The position numbers and the translations under genes were made by a program. 64,000 nucleotides of DNA from NCBI GenBank assembly GCA_035533295.1, contig DATLUA010000057.1, forward strand, positions 1 to 64,000, written 5' to 3'. The first letter of the stretch is position 1, and every line of letters starts with the position of its first letter. Below, in pieces: positions 34,863 through 44,337 of the stretch. This DNA is from JAGWJU01 sp035533295. Lineage in GTDB: Bacteria > Elusimicrobiota > Elusimicrobia > UBA1565 > UBA9628. The notes beneath the pieces were generated by a model. That model was given only the letters and a program-made list of their open reading frames with translations, had not been told where the DNA came from and did not search any database.

Positions 34863-36071
34863 ATGAGAATTTCGACGCTCGGCGTTGCCGCGTGCCTTGC
34901 TTTCCTCCAGGGCGCGGCGCAGTCTCAAAACATCCCGACGCCGCCGTCGGCCTGCGCCGGGCAGCCTTTTTGCATATGCGGCGGACGTCAAGTCGCGGTT
35001 CCGGGCGGCTGCGCCAACCAGAACGCGGACTGCCGCTGCGTCTGCGGCTACAGCAGCTGCCCGCAAAAGAGCGGGGGCGCGGAATCTTCGGGCGGCGCCG
35101 CTACGATGGGAAACGGCGCCGTGATGGGCGAAGCGGCTCACGGTTTGGGCGCGATGCTGGGCGCCGCGCTCGTGGGCCCTCCTCCTCCCTTGCCGACGTA
35201 TAACCTTCCGAAAGTGAACATTCCACAAAATATAGACGATAATGCCGCGTCGGATGAGGACATTCACAGCGGAGTAGGGACGGCCCAGGACATCATCGGC
35301 AACTATAACCAGCCTCCGATGCCGCGGGATTTGAGAAAACAAGGGGAGTCGGCCGGCGGCAAGGCGCCTCTGGGAAAAATCATGCCCTCGGGGCCTGCTT
35401 ACGCGCCGGCGCCTTCCGGACAAAGCGACGCTGGCGGGGGAACGCCTATTTCCGCCGATGGCGCGCAGCCGCTAAGCGGCCAGGGAATATCGTACGGAGC
35501 GCCGGACAGCAATCCTCCGCCCAATCCCGAGCCTGCGATTCAAAATCCCGCGGGACAGCCATCAGGCCGAATTATCGCGCCCCAAAAAACAGCGGAGCCG
35601 CCTACAGGGGAAGCTCCCGCGCGGTCGCATCCCGAAAAGCGGGTTCACGGAAAAAAGAAAGGCCGTGTATTTGGTTCCGATAAGACTCGGTTTGATGATA
35701 ACTCAAGGGACGCAAAAGAAACTAAAAACGCCCAAAACGCTTCCGCCTGCGTTTCCGCGTCTCTGAGAGCGCGCCTGGAAAAAGAGCTCGCGGCGGAACA
35801 CCGGAAATACATGGCCCGCCGCCATAAGGGTTTGGCCATGGTGGATGAGGCGGATCAGGACTGGTGCTTGCAAAAACTCAAGCCGCTGGAGTTCCCCGTC
35901 CCGCTTGATTTCGGCCGCGCCGATATGGCGGATAAGGTCGCGGGAATTATAAGAAACGGAGAGGATTGGGACGATCGCTGCGAGGGCCCGGCGGAAGCCG
36001 CGGCTATGGAGGAATCCCTGCTTAAGGAGTTGCGACTGCCGCTCTGCTCCGAAGTCGGCGGCGCGCAGTAG
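34863..36071 (+). CDS. Secreted Cys-rich and Pro/Gly-rich protein of unknown function
   Basis: A 402-residue exported protein. After a signal peptide (about 1-20) comes a Cys-rich segment (residues 30-68, nine Cys), a Gly/Ala stretch and a long Pro/Gly/Asn-rich disordered region to about 270, then a basic KKGRVFG patch and a helical C-terminal domain with three Cys (about 290-402). It ends the five-gene run that follows the histidine kinase. The disulfide-rich head suggests function outside the cytoplasm. Not assigned to a family. Confidence 0.55.
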   Translation: MRISTLGVAACLAFLQGAAQSQNIPTPPSACAGQPFCICGGRQVAVPGGCANQNADCRCVCGYSSCPQKSGGAESSGGAATMGNGAVMGEAAHGLGAMLGAALVGPPPPLPTYNLPKVNIPQNIDDNAASDEDIHSGVGTAQDIIGNYNQPPMPRDLRKQGESAGGKAPLGKIMPSGPAYAPAPSGQSDAGGGTPISADGAQPLSGQGISYGAPDSNPPPNPEPAIQNPAGQPSGRIIAPQKTAEPPTGEAPARSHPEKRVHGKKKGRVFGSDKTRFDDNSRDAKETKNAQNASACVSASLRARLEKELAAEHRKYMARRHKGLAMVDEADQDWCLQKLKPLEFPVPLDFGRADMADKVAGIIRNGEDWDDRCEGPAEAAAMEESLLKELRLPLCSEVGGAQ

Positions 36072-36077
36072 CGGTTT

Positions 36078-37178
36078 TTACTCGGCCGTCGCCGCGCGGG
36101 CCAAGCGTTTTTCCAAAGCGGCGAACCCGGCGTCGAGGTCGTCCTTGCCGATATGCCCCATGTGCGCGATGCGGATGATTTTGCCCTTCAGCGCCAGCTG
36201 CCCATCGGCGATGGAGATTCCGTCTTCGCGCAGGATTTCGGCCAGCATGGCGCTACCGTTGACGCCTTCGGGCAGGCGCACGCCGGTGAGGATGTGGGCG
36301 GGATCCCGGGCGAAAAGGGCCAGCCCGTTTTTGCGCGCCCAAGCGCGGGTGTAATCGGCCAGTTCCGCGGTGCGCTTCCACATGTTCTCCAGGCCTATCG
36401 ACTCGATGAGCTTGAGCGCTTCGGCCTGAGCCGCGACCATGGCGACCGCGGGGGTATAGGGCGTCTCGCGGGCCTTGAGCGACTTGTCGCAGGTTTTCCA
36501 ATCGAAGTAAAACTTGGGGAGCTTGGCGGATTGGGCCAGCGCCCAGGCGCGCTCGGAGACGGCGGCGAAGGCCAAGCCGGGGGCGTTCATGAGCCCTTTT
36601 TGCGACGCGGTCAGCGCCACGTCCACGCCCCACTCGTCCATTCGGAACTCTTCCGCGGCCAGGCTTGAGACCGCGTCCACCACGACGACGGCCTCCGAGT
36701 TGGCGCGCACGGCCGCGGCCATGGCCTTGATGCCGTTTAAAACGCCGGTGGAGGTGTCGGTCTGCTGAAGAAAAACCGCCTTCGTTTTAGGGTTTTGCTT
36801 CAAAGCGTCGGCAAGTTTCTCCGGCTTGGCCGCATGACCCCATTCTTCGGAAAGAACCACGGGCGCAAGGCCGTAGGCCTTCATGATGGCCGCGAAACGA
36901 TCGCCGAAAGCTCCGGTCGAATAGACCAGGATATTGTCGCTCGGAGACAGGAGGTTCACGACCGCGGCTTCCATGGCGCCGGTGCCCGAGGCCGAGGCCA
37001 TGAACACGCGATTCTTGGTTTTGTAGACGCGGCGCATGGCGTCCAGGACGAATTGAAAGGTGTCGCCGAAGGCTTCGGTGCGGTGATGCAAAATGGGGCG
37101 CGAGAGCGCGGCCAGCACCTCGGGAGGCAGCGGCGTGGGCCCCGGCGTGAGCATGATGTTTTTTCGCGCCGTGGTCAT
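36078..37178 (-). CDS. Class V aminotransferase (alanine/serine-glyoxylate type)
   Basis: A 366-residue PLP-dependent enzyme. The PLP lysine is Lys194 in ALTASQKGLM, with VVVDAVSS (Asp168) upstream and the N-terminal TPGPTPLPPEV motif typical of alanine-glyoxylate / serine-pyruvate aminotransferases and of the related PucG/AgxT group. It could work in serine or glycine metabolism. ATG 37178 overlaps the lon stop by four bases (ATGA), an unusual position at the end of a protein-quality-control operon. Confidence 0.87.
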   Translation of the reverse strand: MTTARKNIMLTPGPTPLPPEVLAALSRPILHHRTEAFGDTFQFVLDAMRRVYKTKNRVFMASASGTGAMEAAVVNLLSPSDNILVYSTGAFGDRFAAIMKAYGLAPVVLSEEWGHAAKPEKLADALKQNPKTKAVFLQQTDTSTGVLNGIKAMAAAVRANSEAVVVVDAVSSLAAEEFRMDEWGVDVALTASQKGLMNAPGLAFAAVSERAWALAQSAKLPKFYFDWKTCDKSLKARETPYTPAVAMVAAQAEALKLIESIGLENMWKRTAELADYTRAWARKNGLALFARDPAHILTGVRLPEGVNGSAMLAEILREDGISIADGQLALKGKIIRIAHMGHIGKDDLDAGFAALEKRLARAATAE

Positions 37179-39628
37179 GAAAGAGCTCCCGGAGGATTGG
37201 GCGGCGGCACGATTGGTTTTTCGCCCATCCATTTCGTTTTGGGGTTGGAGGAACGCTGGGCCTTGGGCAGATGGTCGGACGGGGCTTCCTGCAAGGCCAA
37301 GGCCAGCACCTCGTTGAAATGCTTGACCGGGACCATTTTGATCTCGGCCAGGACTTCTTTTGGGATCTCCTCCAAATCCTTTTGGTTTTGATCGGGATAA
37401 ATCACGAGCTTCAAGGCCTCGCGGTGCGCGGCCAGCACTTTTTCCTTCAGGCCGCCGATGGGCAAGACCCTGCCGCGCAGGGTGATTTCTCCGGTCATGG
37501 CGATGCCGGGCAGGACGGCGCGGCCGGTCATGAGGCTGGCCAGCGCGGTGGCGATGGCGATGCCGGCCGAGGGGCCGTCCTTGGGCGTGGCGGCCTCGGG
37601 AACGTGGACGTGGTAATCGTAGTTCTTGAATTTATCTGCGGTGACGCCGAGTTCGTCCGCGATGGATTTGATGTAGGACAGGGCGGCATGAGCCGATTCG
37701 GACATCACGGAGCCGAGCTTCCCGGTGAGCTTGAGGCCCCCTTTGCCGTGCACCGCGACGGCTTCGATGGCCATGGTGACGCCGCCGACCTCGGTCCAAG
37801 CCAGGCCCGTTGAAACGCCCACGCCGTTGAACGAATTTTTCTCCCGGTGGAACTTGGGCACGCCCAAGAATCCATGCACGTCGTCCGAGTCCACGGAGAC
37901 GTTCTCTCCGGGCTTGTCCACCAGGCGCATGGCGGATTTTCGGCAAAGGGAGGCCAGTTCCCTGTCGAGATTGCGCACGCCCGCCTCACGGGTGTATTCC
38001 TCGATGATCCGGTCCATGGCGGCGTCGGTGACGGCGAGCTTGCCGGGTTTGATGCCGTGCTCCTTGAGCTGCTTGGTGAGAAGGTGGGTTTGGGCGATGA
38101 GCCGCTTTTCGGCGTGAGTGTAGCCGGAGTAGCGCAGGATTTCAAGGCGGTCTTGAAGGCTGACGGGAATTCCTTCGAGCGTGTTGGCCGTGCAGATGAA
38201 CATGACCTCGGAGAGGTCGAATTCCACATCCAGGAAATGATCTAGGAACGTAGCATTTTGCTCGGGATCCAAAACTTCCAGGAGCGCCGCGGCCGGGTCC
38301 CCGCGCCAGTCCATGCCCATCTTGTCGATTTCGTCAAGCAGGAACACGGGATTGCGGCTGCCCGCCTTGCGCAGAGATTGGATGATGCGTCCGGGCAGGG
38401 AACCGATATAAGTTCGGCGGTGCCCTCGAATTTCGGCTTCGTCGCGTACGCCGCCCAGCGACATGCGCACGAACTTGCGGCCCACGGCCTTGGCGATGGA
38501 GCGGCCCATCGATGTCTTGCCGACGCCCGGCGGGCCTACGAAGCACAAAATGGGCCCCTTTAAGCCTTTGGTGAGCTTGCAGACCGCGAGATATTCCAGG
38601 ATGCGGTCCTTAATCTTCTTCAAATCGTAGTGATCGGCGTCCAGAATTTCCTGCGAGCGCTTGAGATCGATGCGGTCGCGCGTGCGCACGGACCAGGGCA
38701 GGTGGGTCATCCAGTCCAAATATGTGCGCGCCACGGTCGACTCCGGAGAGTAGGGCATCATTTTTTCGAGCCGCGCGAGCTCCTTCAAGGCCGCGTCCTC
38801 GGCCGCCTTGGGCATCTTGGCCTCGGCCACGGATTTCTTGAGGGCGTCGATTTCCTGGGCGAAGTCGTCTTTTTGCCGGAGCTCCTTTTGGATGGCCTTC
38901 ATCTGCTCCGTCAGGTAGTATTCTTTCTGAGTTTTTTCGATTTGGCTGCGGACCCGGCCGTGGATTTTCTTTTCCAGGCCGATGATCTCGATTTCCGCGC
39001 CCAGGATTTCGGCCACGCGCTCGAGGCGGGCTTTGGGCTCCAAGATTTCCAGCACGGCCTGGCGATCGGCGGCCTTGGAGACGGCGTTGGCCGCGATGAC
39101 ATCGGAGAGCTGGGAAATATCATCGAGGCGGGCCAGGAGCGCGGCGACGTCGGGCAGAGAGCGGCGGGAAAGCTTCAAGTGATCGTTGAAAAGATCGACG
39201 GCGTGGCGCATGAGTGCCTTGGTCTCGGCGTCCTGGGCGGTTTCCGCGGGCTTCTCGGGATATTGGCAGGTGGCCTGCCAGCACCCGGCTTGAGCGTCGA
39301 GGTCCACCGTTTCCAAACGCAGGCGAGCCGCGCCGCGTAGGAATATCTTGAGCGTGCCGTCGGGCATCTTGACGGACTGGGAGACTTCGGCCAGCGTTCC
39401 CATCCGGTGAAGGTTCTCGGGCTTGGGGTCCTCGATGCGGGCCTCTTTTTGCGCCGCGACGGCCAGCAGCTTGTCTTCTCTTTTAAGGGCCGCTTCGATG
39501 GCCGCGACGGACTTCGGCCGTCCGACAGAAATAGGCAGAACCATGTGCGGGAAGAGAACCACGTCCCGCATCGCCAAAAGGGGGAGTTGCGCAGGACGGC
39601 CTTTGGGCGCCGGCGACTCGGAGGTCAT
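37175..39628 (-). CDS. lon: ATP-dependent protease Lon
   Basis: The 817-residue Lon protease degrades misfolded and regulatory proteins in the cytoplasm. The N-terminal substrate-binding LON domain spans about 15-210, a coiled coil 220-300, and the AAA+ module has Walker A GPPGVGKTSMG. The serine-lysine dyad is Ser687 (DGPSAG) and Lys730 (GGLKEK). The length is normal. It overlaps clpP at its start (ATGA) and the aminotransferase at its end, in the operon tig-clpP-lon-aminotransferase. Confidence 0.97.
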   Translation of the reverse strand: MTSESPAPKGRPAQLPLLAMRDVVLFPHMVLPISVGRPKSVAAIEAALKREDKLLAVAAQKEARIEDPKPENLHRMGTLAEVSQSVKMPDGTLKIFLRGAARLRLETVDLDAQAGCWQATCQYPEKPAETAQDAETKALMRHAVDLFNDHLKLSRRSLPDVAALLARLDDISQLSDVIAANAVSKAADRQAVLEILEPKARLERVAEILGAEIEIIGLEKKIHGRVRSQIEKTQKEYYLTEQMKAIQKELRQKDDFAQEIDALKKSVAEAKMPKAAEDAALKELARLEKMMPYSPESTVARTYLDWMTHLPWSVRTRDRIDLKRSQEILDADHYDLKKIKDRILEYLAVCKLTKGLKGPILCFVGPPGVGKTSMGRSIAKAVGRKFVRMSLGGVRDEAEIRGHRRTYIGSLPGRIIQSLRKAGSRNPVFLLDEIDKMGMDWRGDPAAALLEVLDPEQNATFLDHFLDVEFDLSEVMFICTANTLEGIPVSLQDRLEILRYSGYTHAEKRLIAQTHLLTKQLKEHGIKPGKLAVTDAAMDRIIEEYTREAGVRNLDRELASLCRKSAMRLVDKPGENVSVDSDDVHGFLGVPKFHREKNSFNGVGVSTGLAWTEVGGVTMAIEAVAVHGKGGLKLTGKLGSVMSESAHAALSYIKSIADELGVTADKFKNYDYHVHVPEAATPKDGPSAGIAIATALASLMTGRAVLPGIAMTGEITLRGRVLPIGGLKEKVLAAHREALKLVIYPDQNQKDLEEIPKEVLAEIKMVPVKHFNEVLALALQEAPSDHLPKAQRSSNPKTKWMGEKPIVPPPNPPGALS

Positions 39629-40224
39629 GGCTTAAAGGGGGGAACCACAGAATCGACGATGCCGTACTCCTTCGCTTCCTGCGCGCTCATGTAGTAGTTG
39701 CGCTCCATGTCCGCGGCGAGCTTCTCCGCGTTCCGGCCGGTGTGCAGGGATAGAATCGAGACGAGCTTTTTTTTCGTGTTGGTGATTTCGCGCGCCGAGA
39801 TGATGATGTCCGTCGCCTGGCCCGAGATGCCGCGGCTCAACGGCTGGTGAATCATAACGCGGGCGTGGGGCAGAATGTGGCGCTTGCCCTTGGCGCCCGC
39901 GGCCAGAAGCACGGCGCCGAAGGACATCGCCATGCCCATGCACAGGGTCGACACGGGCGCGCGGATGTATTGCATCGTGTCGTAGACCGCCAGGCCGGCC
40001 GAGACCATGCCGCCCGCGGAGTTGATGTAAAGGCTGATTTCCTTGGTCGGATCCTCCGCGTCCAGGTAGAGGAGCTGCGAGATGATGAGGTTGGCCGAGT
40101 CCGTGGTGACGACGCCTTCAGAGCCTCCGGCAAAAATGATGCGCTCCTTGAGCATGCGAGAAAAAATGTCGTAGCCGACGGCCGAGCCTTGGTTCCACTT
40201 CTCCAGAATCGTGGGGACAAACAT
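39625..40224 (-). CDS. clpP: ATP-dependent Clp protease proteolytic subunit
   Basis: A 199-residue ClpP. The catalytic triad is Ser101 (GMAMSFGA), His126 (MIHQP) and Asp172. The N-terminal VPTILEKW is family-like. Together with a ClpX or ClpA hexamer it forms the cytosolic degradation chamber; no clpX is present here, and lon occupies the usual clpX position. It starts 22 bases after trigger factor. Confidence 0.96.
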   Translation of the reverse strand: MFVPTILEKWNQGSAVGYDIFSRMLKERIIFAGGSEGVVTTDSANLIISQLLYLDAEDPTKEISLYINSAGGMVSAGLAVYDTMQYIRAPVSTLCMGMAMSFGAVLLAAGAKGKRHILPHARVMIHQPLSRGISGQATDIIISAREITNTKKKLVSILSLHTGRNAEKLAADMERNYYMSAQEAKEYGIVDSVVPPFKP

Positions 40225-40246
40225 GGCGTTATCCTTTACCGTCGGC

Positions 40247-41521
40247 CTAGGCGACGACCGCCTTTTCCCGGATGAAGGCCATGGTCTTGCGCTCCCGGAT
40301 CATGGCGGCGATGTCCGCGCGGCGGTGCTCGTAGAATTTTTTGACTTCGTCGGCCTCGGCGGGCGTCTTGGTCTGCCCTATATCCTTGTCCATCTCGGCC
40401 TTGATCTCTTCGTCCGTAGCCGCGATTTTTTCCTTTTCCGCGACGGCCGCGAGGATGTAGCCCATTCTCAGCTCGCCTTCGGCCAGCGGCTTGATTTCCC
40501 CCTCGAGTTCCTTGGCCATCTTCCCGGCCCATTGCTCGTCCGGGATGCGCATTTGCTCCTTAATGCGCTCCAAGCGGCGCTCGATCCGATGGGCCAAGAG
40601 CGACGGCGGCACTGGAAACTTGTTGGCGGCCAGAAGCGCCTTCTCAATCTGAGCCGAGACGTCATCGGCGGTCTTCTTGCGGCCTTCTTCCTCGATGACT
40701 TCCTTGATTTTGGCCTTGAGCTCGTCCAGCGTGGCAAAGCCCATGTCCTTGGCGAATTCCCCGTCAAGCTCCGGCAGGATTTTCTTCTTGATTTCCCGCA
40801 CGGTCGTCGAGAGCGACACGGCGCGGTCGCGCAGCTTGACCGGGATGTCCTTGGTCTCGCCCCGCTTCATGCCCATAAGCCCTTGGGCCAAGCCCTCGGT
40901 CAGTTGCTCCGAGGAAAGATCGATAAGCTCGGCCTCGCCTTTGATCTCGGCGAGGTGCTTGCCGTTCTGAACGCCCTGGTAGTCAATGACCGCGTAGTGG
41001 CCGGCGGCCACGGCCTCGTCCTCCGCCTTCTCCAGCCGGGCGTGGGCCTCGCGCAGGTCCGTCAGGCGCTTGGACATGGAGTCCTCGTCCGCGGGATGCT
41101 CGGTTTTCTTGACGGCAATCTTGGCGTAGTCCTTGGGAACGAAGCGCGGCGGAACCTCGACCTTGATTTCGGCCTTGAACGGCTTGCCGTCTTCAAGAGA
41201 AATGGAGGTGGCGACGGGCGTGGCCACGGGTTCAAGCGCGAGGTCCTTCAAGGCCGCCGGCAGGTGCTTTTCCAGCAGGTCTTCGATGATTTCCTGGCGC
41301 AGCCGCGCCTCGAGGTTTTTCTTGATGAGGTCCAGGGGCGCTTTGCCGGGCCGAAATCCCGGTAACCGCGCGCGCTGCTGCAGCCGCGCCAGGGCGTTAT
41401 GCTCGGCGTCCCGCGCGAGCGCGGCGGGAACGGTTAGGGAAAGCGAAACCTCGCAGCCCTCTTCCTTGATTTTTTTGAACGTCGGCTTGTCCGAGCTTCC
41501 GATGCCTGCGAATAGAGCCAT
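40247..41521 (-). CDS. tig: Trigger factor
   Basis: The 424-residue ribosome-bound chaperone with peptidyl-prolyl isomerase activity. The N-terminal ribosome-binding domain carries GFRPGKAP, close to the GFRxGKxP signature (residues 51-58), the FKBP-like domain spans about 150-240 and the helical C-terminal domain follows. ATG 41521 was preferred to a longer frame reaching into the tRNA-Leu gene. It is the first protein gene of the tig-clpP-lon operon, as in many bacteria. Confidence 0.93.
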   Translation of the reverse strand: MALFAGIGSSDKPTFKKIKEEGCEVSLSLTVPAALARDAEHNALARLQQRARLPGFRPGKAPLDLIKKNLEARLRQEIIEDLLEKHLPAALKDLALEPVATPVATSISLEDGKPFKAEIKVEVPPRFVPKDYAKIAVKKTEHPADEDSMSKRLTDLREAHARLEKAEDEAVAAGHYAVIDYQGVQNGKHLAEIKGEAELIDLSSEQLTEGLAQGLMGMKRGETKDIPVKLRDRAVSLSTTVREIKKKILPELDGEFAKDMGFATLDELKAKIKEVIEEEGRKKTADDVSAQIEKALLAANKFPVPPSLLAHRIERRLERIKEQMRIPDEQWAGKMAKELEGEIKPLAEGELRMGYILAAVAEKEKIAATDEEIKAEMDKDIGQTKTPAEADEVKKFYEHRRADIAAMIRERKTMAFIREKAVVA

Positions 41522-41538
41522 GTGAAGCCTCCTGAGTT

Positions 41539-41620
41539 TGGGCGGGGGGGGACTTGAACCCCCAAGCCTTGCGGCACACGGTCCTAAGCCGTGCGCGTCT
41601 GCCAGTTCCGCCACCCGCCC
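41539..41620 (-). tRNA. tRNA-Leu (TAG anticodon)
   Basis: A minus-strand cloverleaf with acceptor stem GGGCGGG/CCCGCCC, anticodon loop CTTAGGA with anticodon TAG, a long variable arm typical of tRNA-Leu, and T-arm GGGGG-TTCAAGT-CCCCC. CCA is not encoded. It lies 18 bases upstream of tig on the same strand. Confidence 0.93.
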
Positions 41621-41665
41621 GTCTTGCGCGCGCCTGAATCCGCAAGGCTGGGGTCGTTAAAATCG

Positions 41666-41737
41666 TGGGCTATGTAGGACTCGAACCTACAACCTTGTCC
41701 TTAAGAGGGACCTGCTCTACCATTGAGCTAATAGCCC
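41666..41737 (-). tRNA. tRNA-Lys (CTT anticodon)
   Basis: A minus-strand 72-nt cloverleaf: acceptor GGGCTAT/ATAGCCC, D-arm GCTC-AATGGTA-GAGC, anticodon loop CTCTTAA with anticodon CTT, T-arm TGTAGG-TTCGAGT-CCTACA. One mismatch at the top of the anticodon stem. CCA is not encoded. Confidence 0.93.
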
Positions 41738-41888
41738 GCATCGTGATTATACAAAAAAATCGCGGCCGGAACGAAGTTGAAAAAGAAACGCCCAGAGAGT
41801 CCGTTCCGCTTGTAACATCTTTGTCATTGATTTTAGCTTCAATTCCCTCAATACTTCCTTAGTGAAATACCGCGAGCCGATAGGCAAG

Positions 41889-41930
41889 CAGTACTGGGCC
41901 GCTTTGAGGAAAGTGCGTTGCGGCCCGGTA
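41889..41930 (+). repeat. Palindromic repeat copy A upstream of the GYF-protein gene
   Basis: CAGTACTGGGCCGC, a loop containing GAGGAAAGTGCGTT, then GCGGCCCGGTA. The nine-base arms 41894-41902 and 41920-41928 pair with one G-T. It lies in the 250-base gap 41738-41987, which holds no other feature I can support. It shares its head, loop motif and tail with two nested copies at 44752-44847. Confidence 0.65.
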
Positions 41931-41987
41931 GATTTTCCGAAGCGCGCCGAGAATAAGTAGAATCACTACGTCAGGAGCGAGAGCGGC

Positions 41988-43799
41988 ATGGCAAAATACT
42001 GGTTGTTCCTTGATAATCAGGTGACCGGGCCCTACGAGCCGGAGGAGTTGCGCAAGCTTCCCGGCTTCAGCCCCGAGGCGCTTATTTGTCCCGAGGGACG
42101 CAAAGGGACGGACATGGGCGATTGGCAGAGGGCCAGCTTGATGCCGGAATTAAGGGGAGTTTCCCGATTGGCTCCGCAGGCGGTGGCCACCCAGGAGGAA
42201 TTCAAGGGCGCGCCGTCCCTGGCCCCGCGCGAGGAACTTTCTCCTTTCTCGCTCCCTGATCCGAACGCGGAGGAAAAAATCTCATCCCTGGAAATGGCGT
42301 TCGGCGGCCTGCACGAGCAGGTGCGCAAGGACGAGGACGATATGCTTAACCTCCATCGGATTCTCGACGATGAACGCAAGAATCTCGATCATTGGATCCG
42401 CGACATCGGCGGGAAAGTGTCCCGGATGGAGGAAAAGGTCGGCGGCTCCCTGGAAGATTCCCGCAAGGAGATCGAGGATTTTAAGCGCGCGACGGAAGAG
42501 GGCCGGCAGCAACTGCTCTCCAAAATGCAGGAAATGGAGCAGACTCTTTCTGCCATCGGCTCCATTAAGGAAAAGATCGAGTCGACCGATTCGGCGCAGA
42601 AGGAAACCGACGCCCTGGCTAAAAGCGAGGCGCAAAGCATCAATGAGATGAAGCGCCGCATTGAGGAGCTTCAATCGGAGATAAGCCTCTTGCGCGGGCG
42701 CGCCTTCGGCATCGGGAACGGGCCGGGAGGGCACGAGTCGCCCGGCGCGATGGGAAATCCACCCGAGGCCAGTTTCCCGGGGCTCCAGGCTCCCGCGGAA
42801 TCCCCGTCTTTTTCCATTCCGCCCGGTCCGGAAGCCGCTCCCGAGCGGGAACCCAAGGTTCCCGCTGGCGGCCCGGTTTTCAGCGTTGAAAGCGCTGTTT
42901 CCGGCGCTCGGTTCGAGCCTCCCGCGGCGGGCGATTTTTCGCTTCCGCCGTTTCCGGGTGAAGCATCGCCGCAGGCGCAGATGGCGGCCGGAGCCGAGCC
43001 GGCTTCGATGGAATTTCTCCAACCGCAGAACGTCGTCCCTGAGCCAGCGCCGCCAATGCCGGCCGTCGCTTCCGGTTCGGTGGACATCGTTGCTCCGGTC
43101 AAGGCGCCGGCCAAATCCGGGAAACGCAAAAGCAAGGCCCTCTTATGGATCGGCCTTGTTCTCGTGGCTTCCGGAGTGTTGTTCGCGTTCGAAGAGGGGC
43201 TTATTCCTCTGGGACAAAACAAGACTCCCGTTTCGGTCGCGCCGCCTGCGGCTCCCGCTCCAGCCGTATCCGAATCAGCGGCGGCCGAGGATGGGTTTAA
43301 AAAGCAGGCCGTCTCCATGGTTCAAAATTGGGCGCTGCCCGGCGGCAAGACCGTGGGCGCGGTCCTTGGGAACAAGGCTCCTGCTTCGGGCAACCTCAAT
43401 CCCTGGATGGCGGAAAAAGTCTCGGACGGCGTTTACCAAGTGAACTTCTACGGCTCTCAGATACAGAACGGCCCGATACAAAATTACCAGTTCGAGGCGC
43501 GGCTGGACGACCATGAAATCATCGGCCTCAACAAGCTGGCTCAAAATCTGCTCGCTCCGCCGCCGGTGAAACATCATCGCAAGGCCAGGGTGCGGGCCCG
43601 CAGGAAAAAGCCGGTCGTCCGCATCCGGCCGATGAAAGAAGCCGGAAAAAAAGCCAAAAAAATCTCCGTCAAAGGCTTGCCGGGCCTGGAAGGGGCTCCG
43701 TCCCAGCCGCAACCAAAAAATCCCCAGGACCAAGGCGCGGCGCAATCCAAGGGGCAGGCTCAAGACGCCCAGCTCTTGGATAATCTGCTCAAGCCGTAG
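41988..43799 (+). CDS. GYF-domain, coiled-coil membrane protein
   Basis: A 603-residue protein. Residues 1-50 (YWLFLDNQVTGPYEPEELRK) form a GYF_2-type domain, a long coiled coil runs from about 95 to 250, then a Pro/Gly/Ala linker, one transmembrane helix (about 384-403) and a predicted extracytoplasmic domain (about 430-525) before a Lys/Arg/Pro/Gln-rich tail. GYF_2 domains bind proline-rich peptides inside the cell. It heads a five-gene cluster that includes a SpoIID-domain protein and a glycosyltransferase, suggesting a role in envelope assembly. No precise family is known to me. Confidence 0.65.
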   Translation: MAKYWLFLDNQVTGPYEPEELRKLPGFSPEALICPEGRKGTDMGDWQRASLMPELRGVSRLAPQAVATQEEFKGAPSLAPREELSPFSLPDPNAEEKISSLEMAFGGLHEQVRKDEDDMLNLHRILDDERKNLDHWIRDIGGKVSRMEEKVGGSLEDSRKEIEDFKRATEEGRQQLLSKMQEMEQTLSAIGSIKEKIESTDSAQKETDALAKSEAQSINEMKRRIEELQSEISLLRGRAFGIGNGPGGHESPGAMGNPPEASFPGLQAPAESPSFSIPPGPEAAPEREPKVPAGGPVFSVESAVSGARFEPPAAGDFSLPPFPGEASPQAQMAAGAEPASMEFLQPQNVVPEPAPPMPAVASGSVDIVAPVKAPAKSGKRKSKALLWIGLVLVASGVLFAFEEGLIPLGQNKTPVSVAPPAAPAPAVSESAAAEDGFKKQAVSMVQNWALPGGKTVGAVLGNKAPASGNLNPWMAEKVSDGVYQVNFYGSQIQNGPIQNYQFEARLDDHEIIGLNKLAQNLLAPPPVKHHRKARVRARRKKPVVRIRPMKEAGKKAKKISVKGLPGLEGAPSQPQPKNPQDQGAAQSKGQAQDAQLLDNLLKP

Positions 43800-43804
43800 A
43801 CCCG

Positions 43805-44332
43805 ATGGATCAAGAGAACGCTCTCAAGCACGTGGAGAGCGTTCTCTCCCTGACCGCGGACAGGGCCGCGGTGCTGCAAAGCAAGCTCGAGGAGATTTTT
43901 TTCCGGGCCCAGCGGCTTTCGAACGCGCTGAAAAATGGGACCAAAAACGCGGACTACATGTTCGGATATGATCTGCAGCATTTCCGGAGCGAAGTGCGGG
44001 CTTTCGGCATCGAACTTTCCGCCGTTCCCAATATGATCGGAGGGCTCGAGCGCGGAGCGGCCTACGAGGGAGCGGCCGTGACCCGGGCTCGGGCCGTCAT
44101 GCACCTGACTGAACGGCTCAGCCGGGGACTGCACGCGTTTCAGGACATGGCCCTGCTGGCCCAGGCGCATATCCGCGAGGCGGAGCACAAAATAGAAGCA
44201 TGGCACATGGTCCAGGATGTCGAGCAGATGGTGCAGAAAGCCCGGCCGCTGCCCATGATGGCCAATAAGGTGCTCATTAAAATCAGCACGCCGGACGTCA
44301 AAGGAGGCGCGCCGCCCGCTCCCGCGGCATAG
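43805..44332 (+). CDS. Small helical cytoplasmic protein of unknown function
   Basis: A 175-residue, mostly alpha-helical soluble protein with no signal or membrane segment; the last 15 residues are Pro/Ala-rich. The helices (HVESVLSLTADRAAVLQSKL; LTERLSRGLHAFQDMALLAQ) look like a coiled-coil bundle. It starts five bases after the GYF gene and five bases before the next gene ends the gap, so it belongs to the same operon. Function unknown. Confidence 0.6.
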   Translation: MDQENALKHVESVLSLTADRAAVLQSKLEEIFFRAQRLSNALKNGTKNADYMFGYDLQHFRSEVRAFGIELSAVPNMIGGLERGAAYEGAAVTRARAVMHLTERLSRGLHAFQDMALLAQAHIREAEHKIEAWHMVQDVEQMVQKARPLPMMANKVLIKISTPDVKGGAPPAPAA

Positions 44333-44337
44333 CCCTC

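Noticed and set aside
41540..41550. Run of G considered as a sequencing error in tRNA-Leu
   Set aside because: The bases fit the acceptor and T-stem pairing of a normal tRNA-Leu.
41665..41862. Plus-strand 65-codon frame
   Set aside because: Its first part is the complement of tRNA-Lys, a classic false gene.
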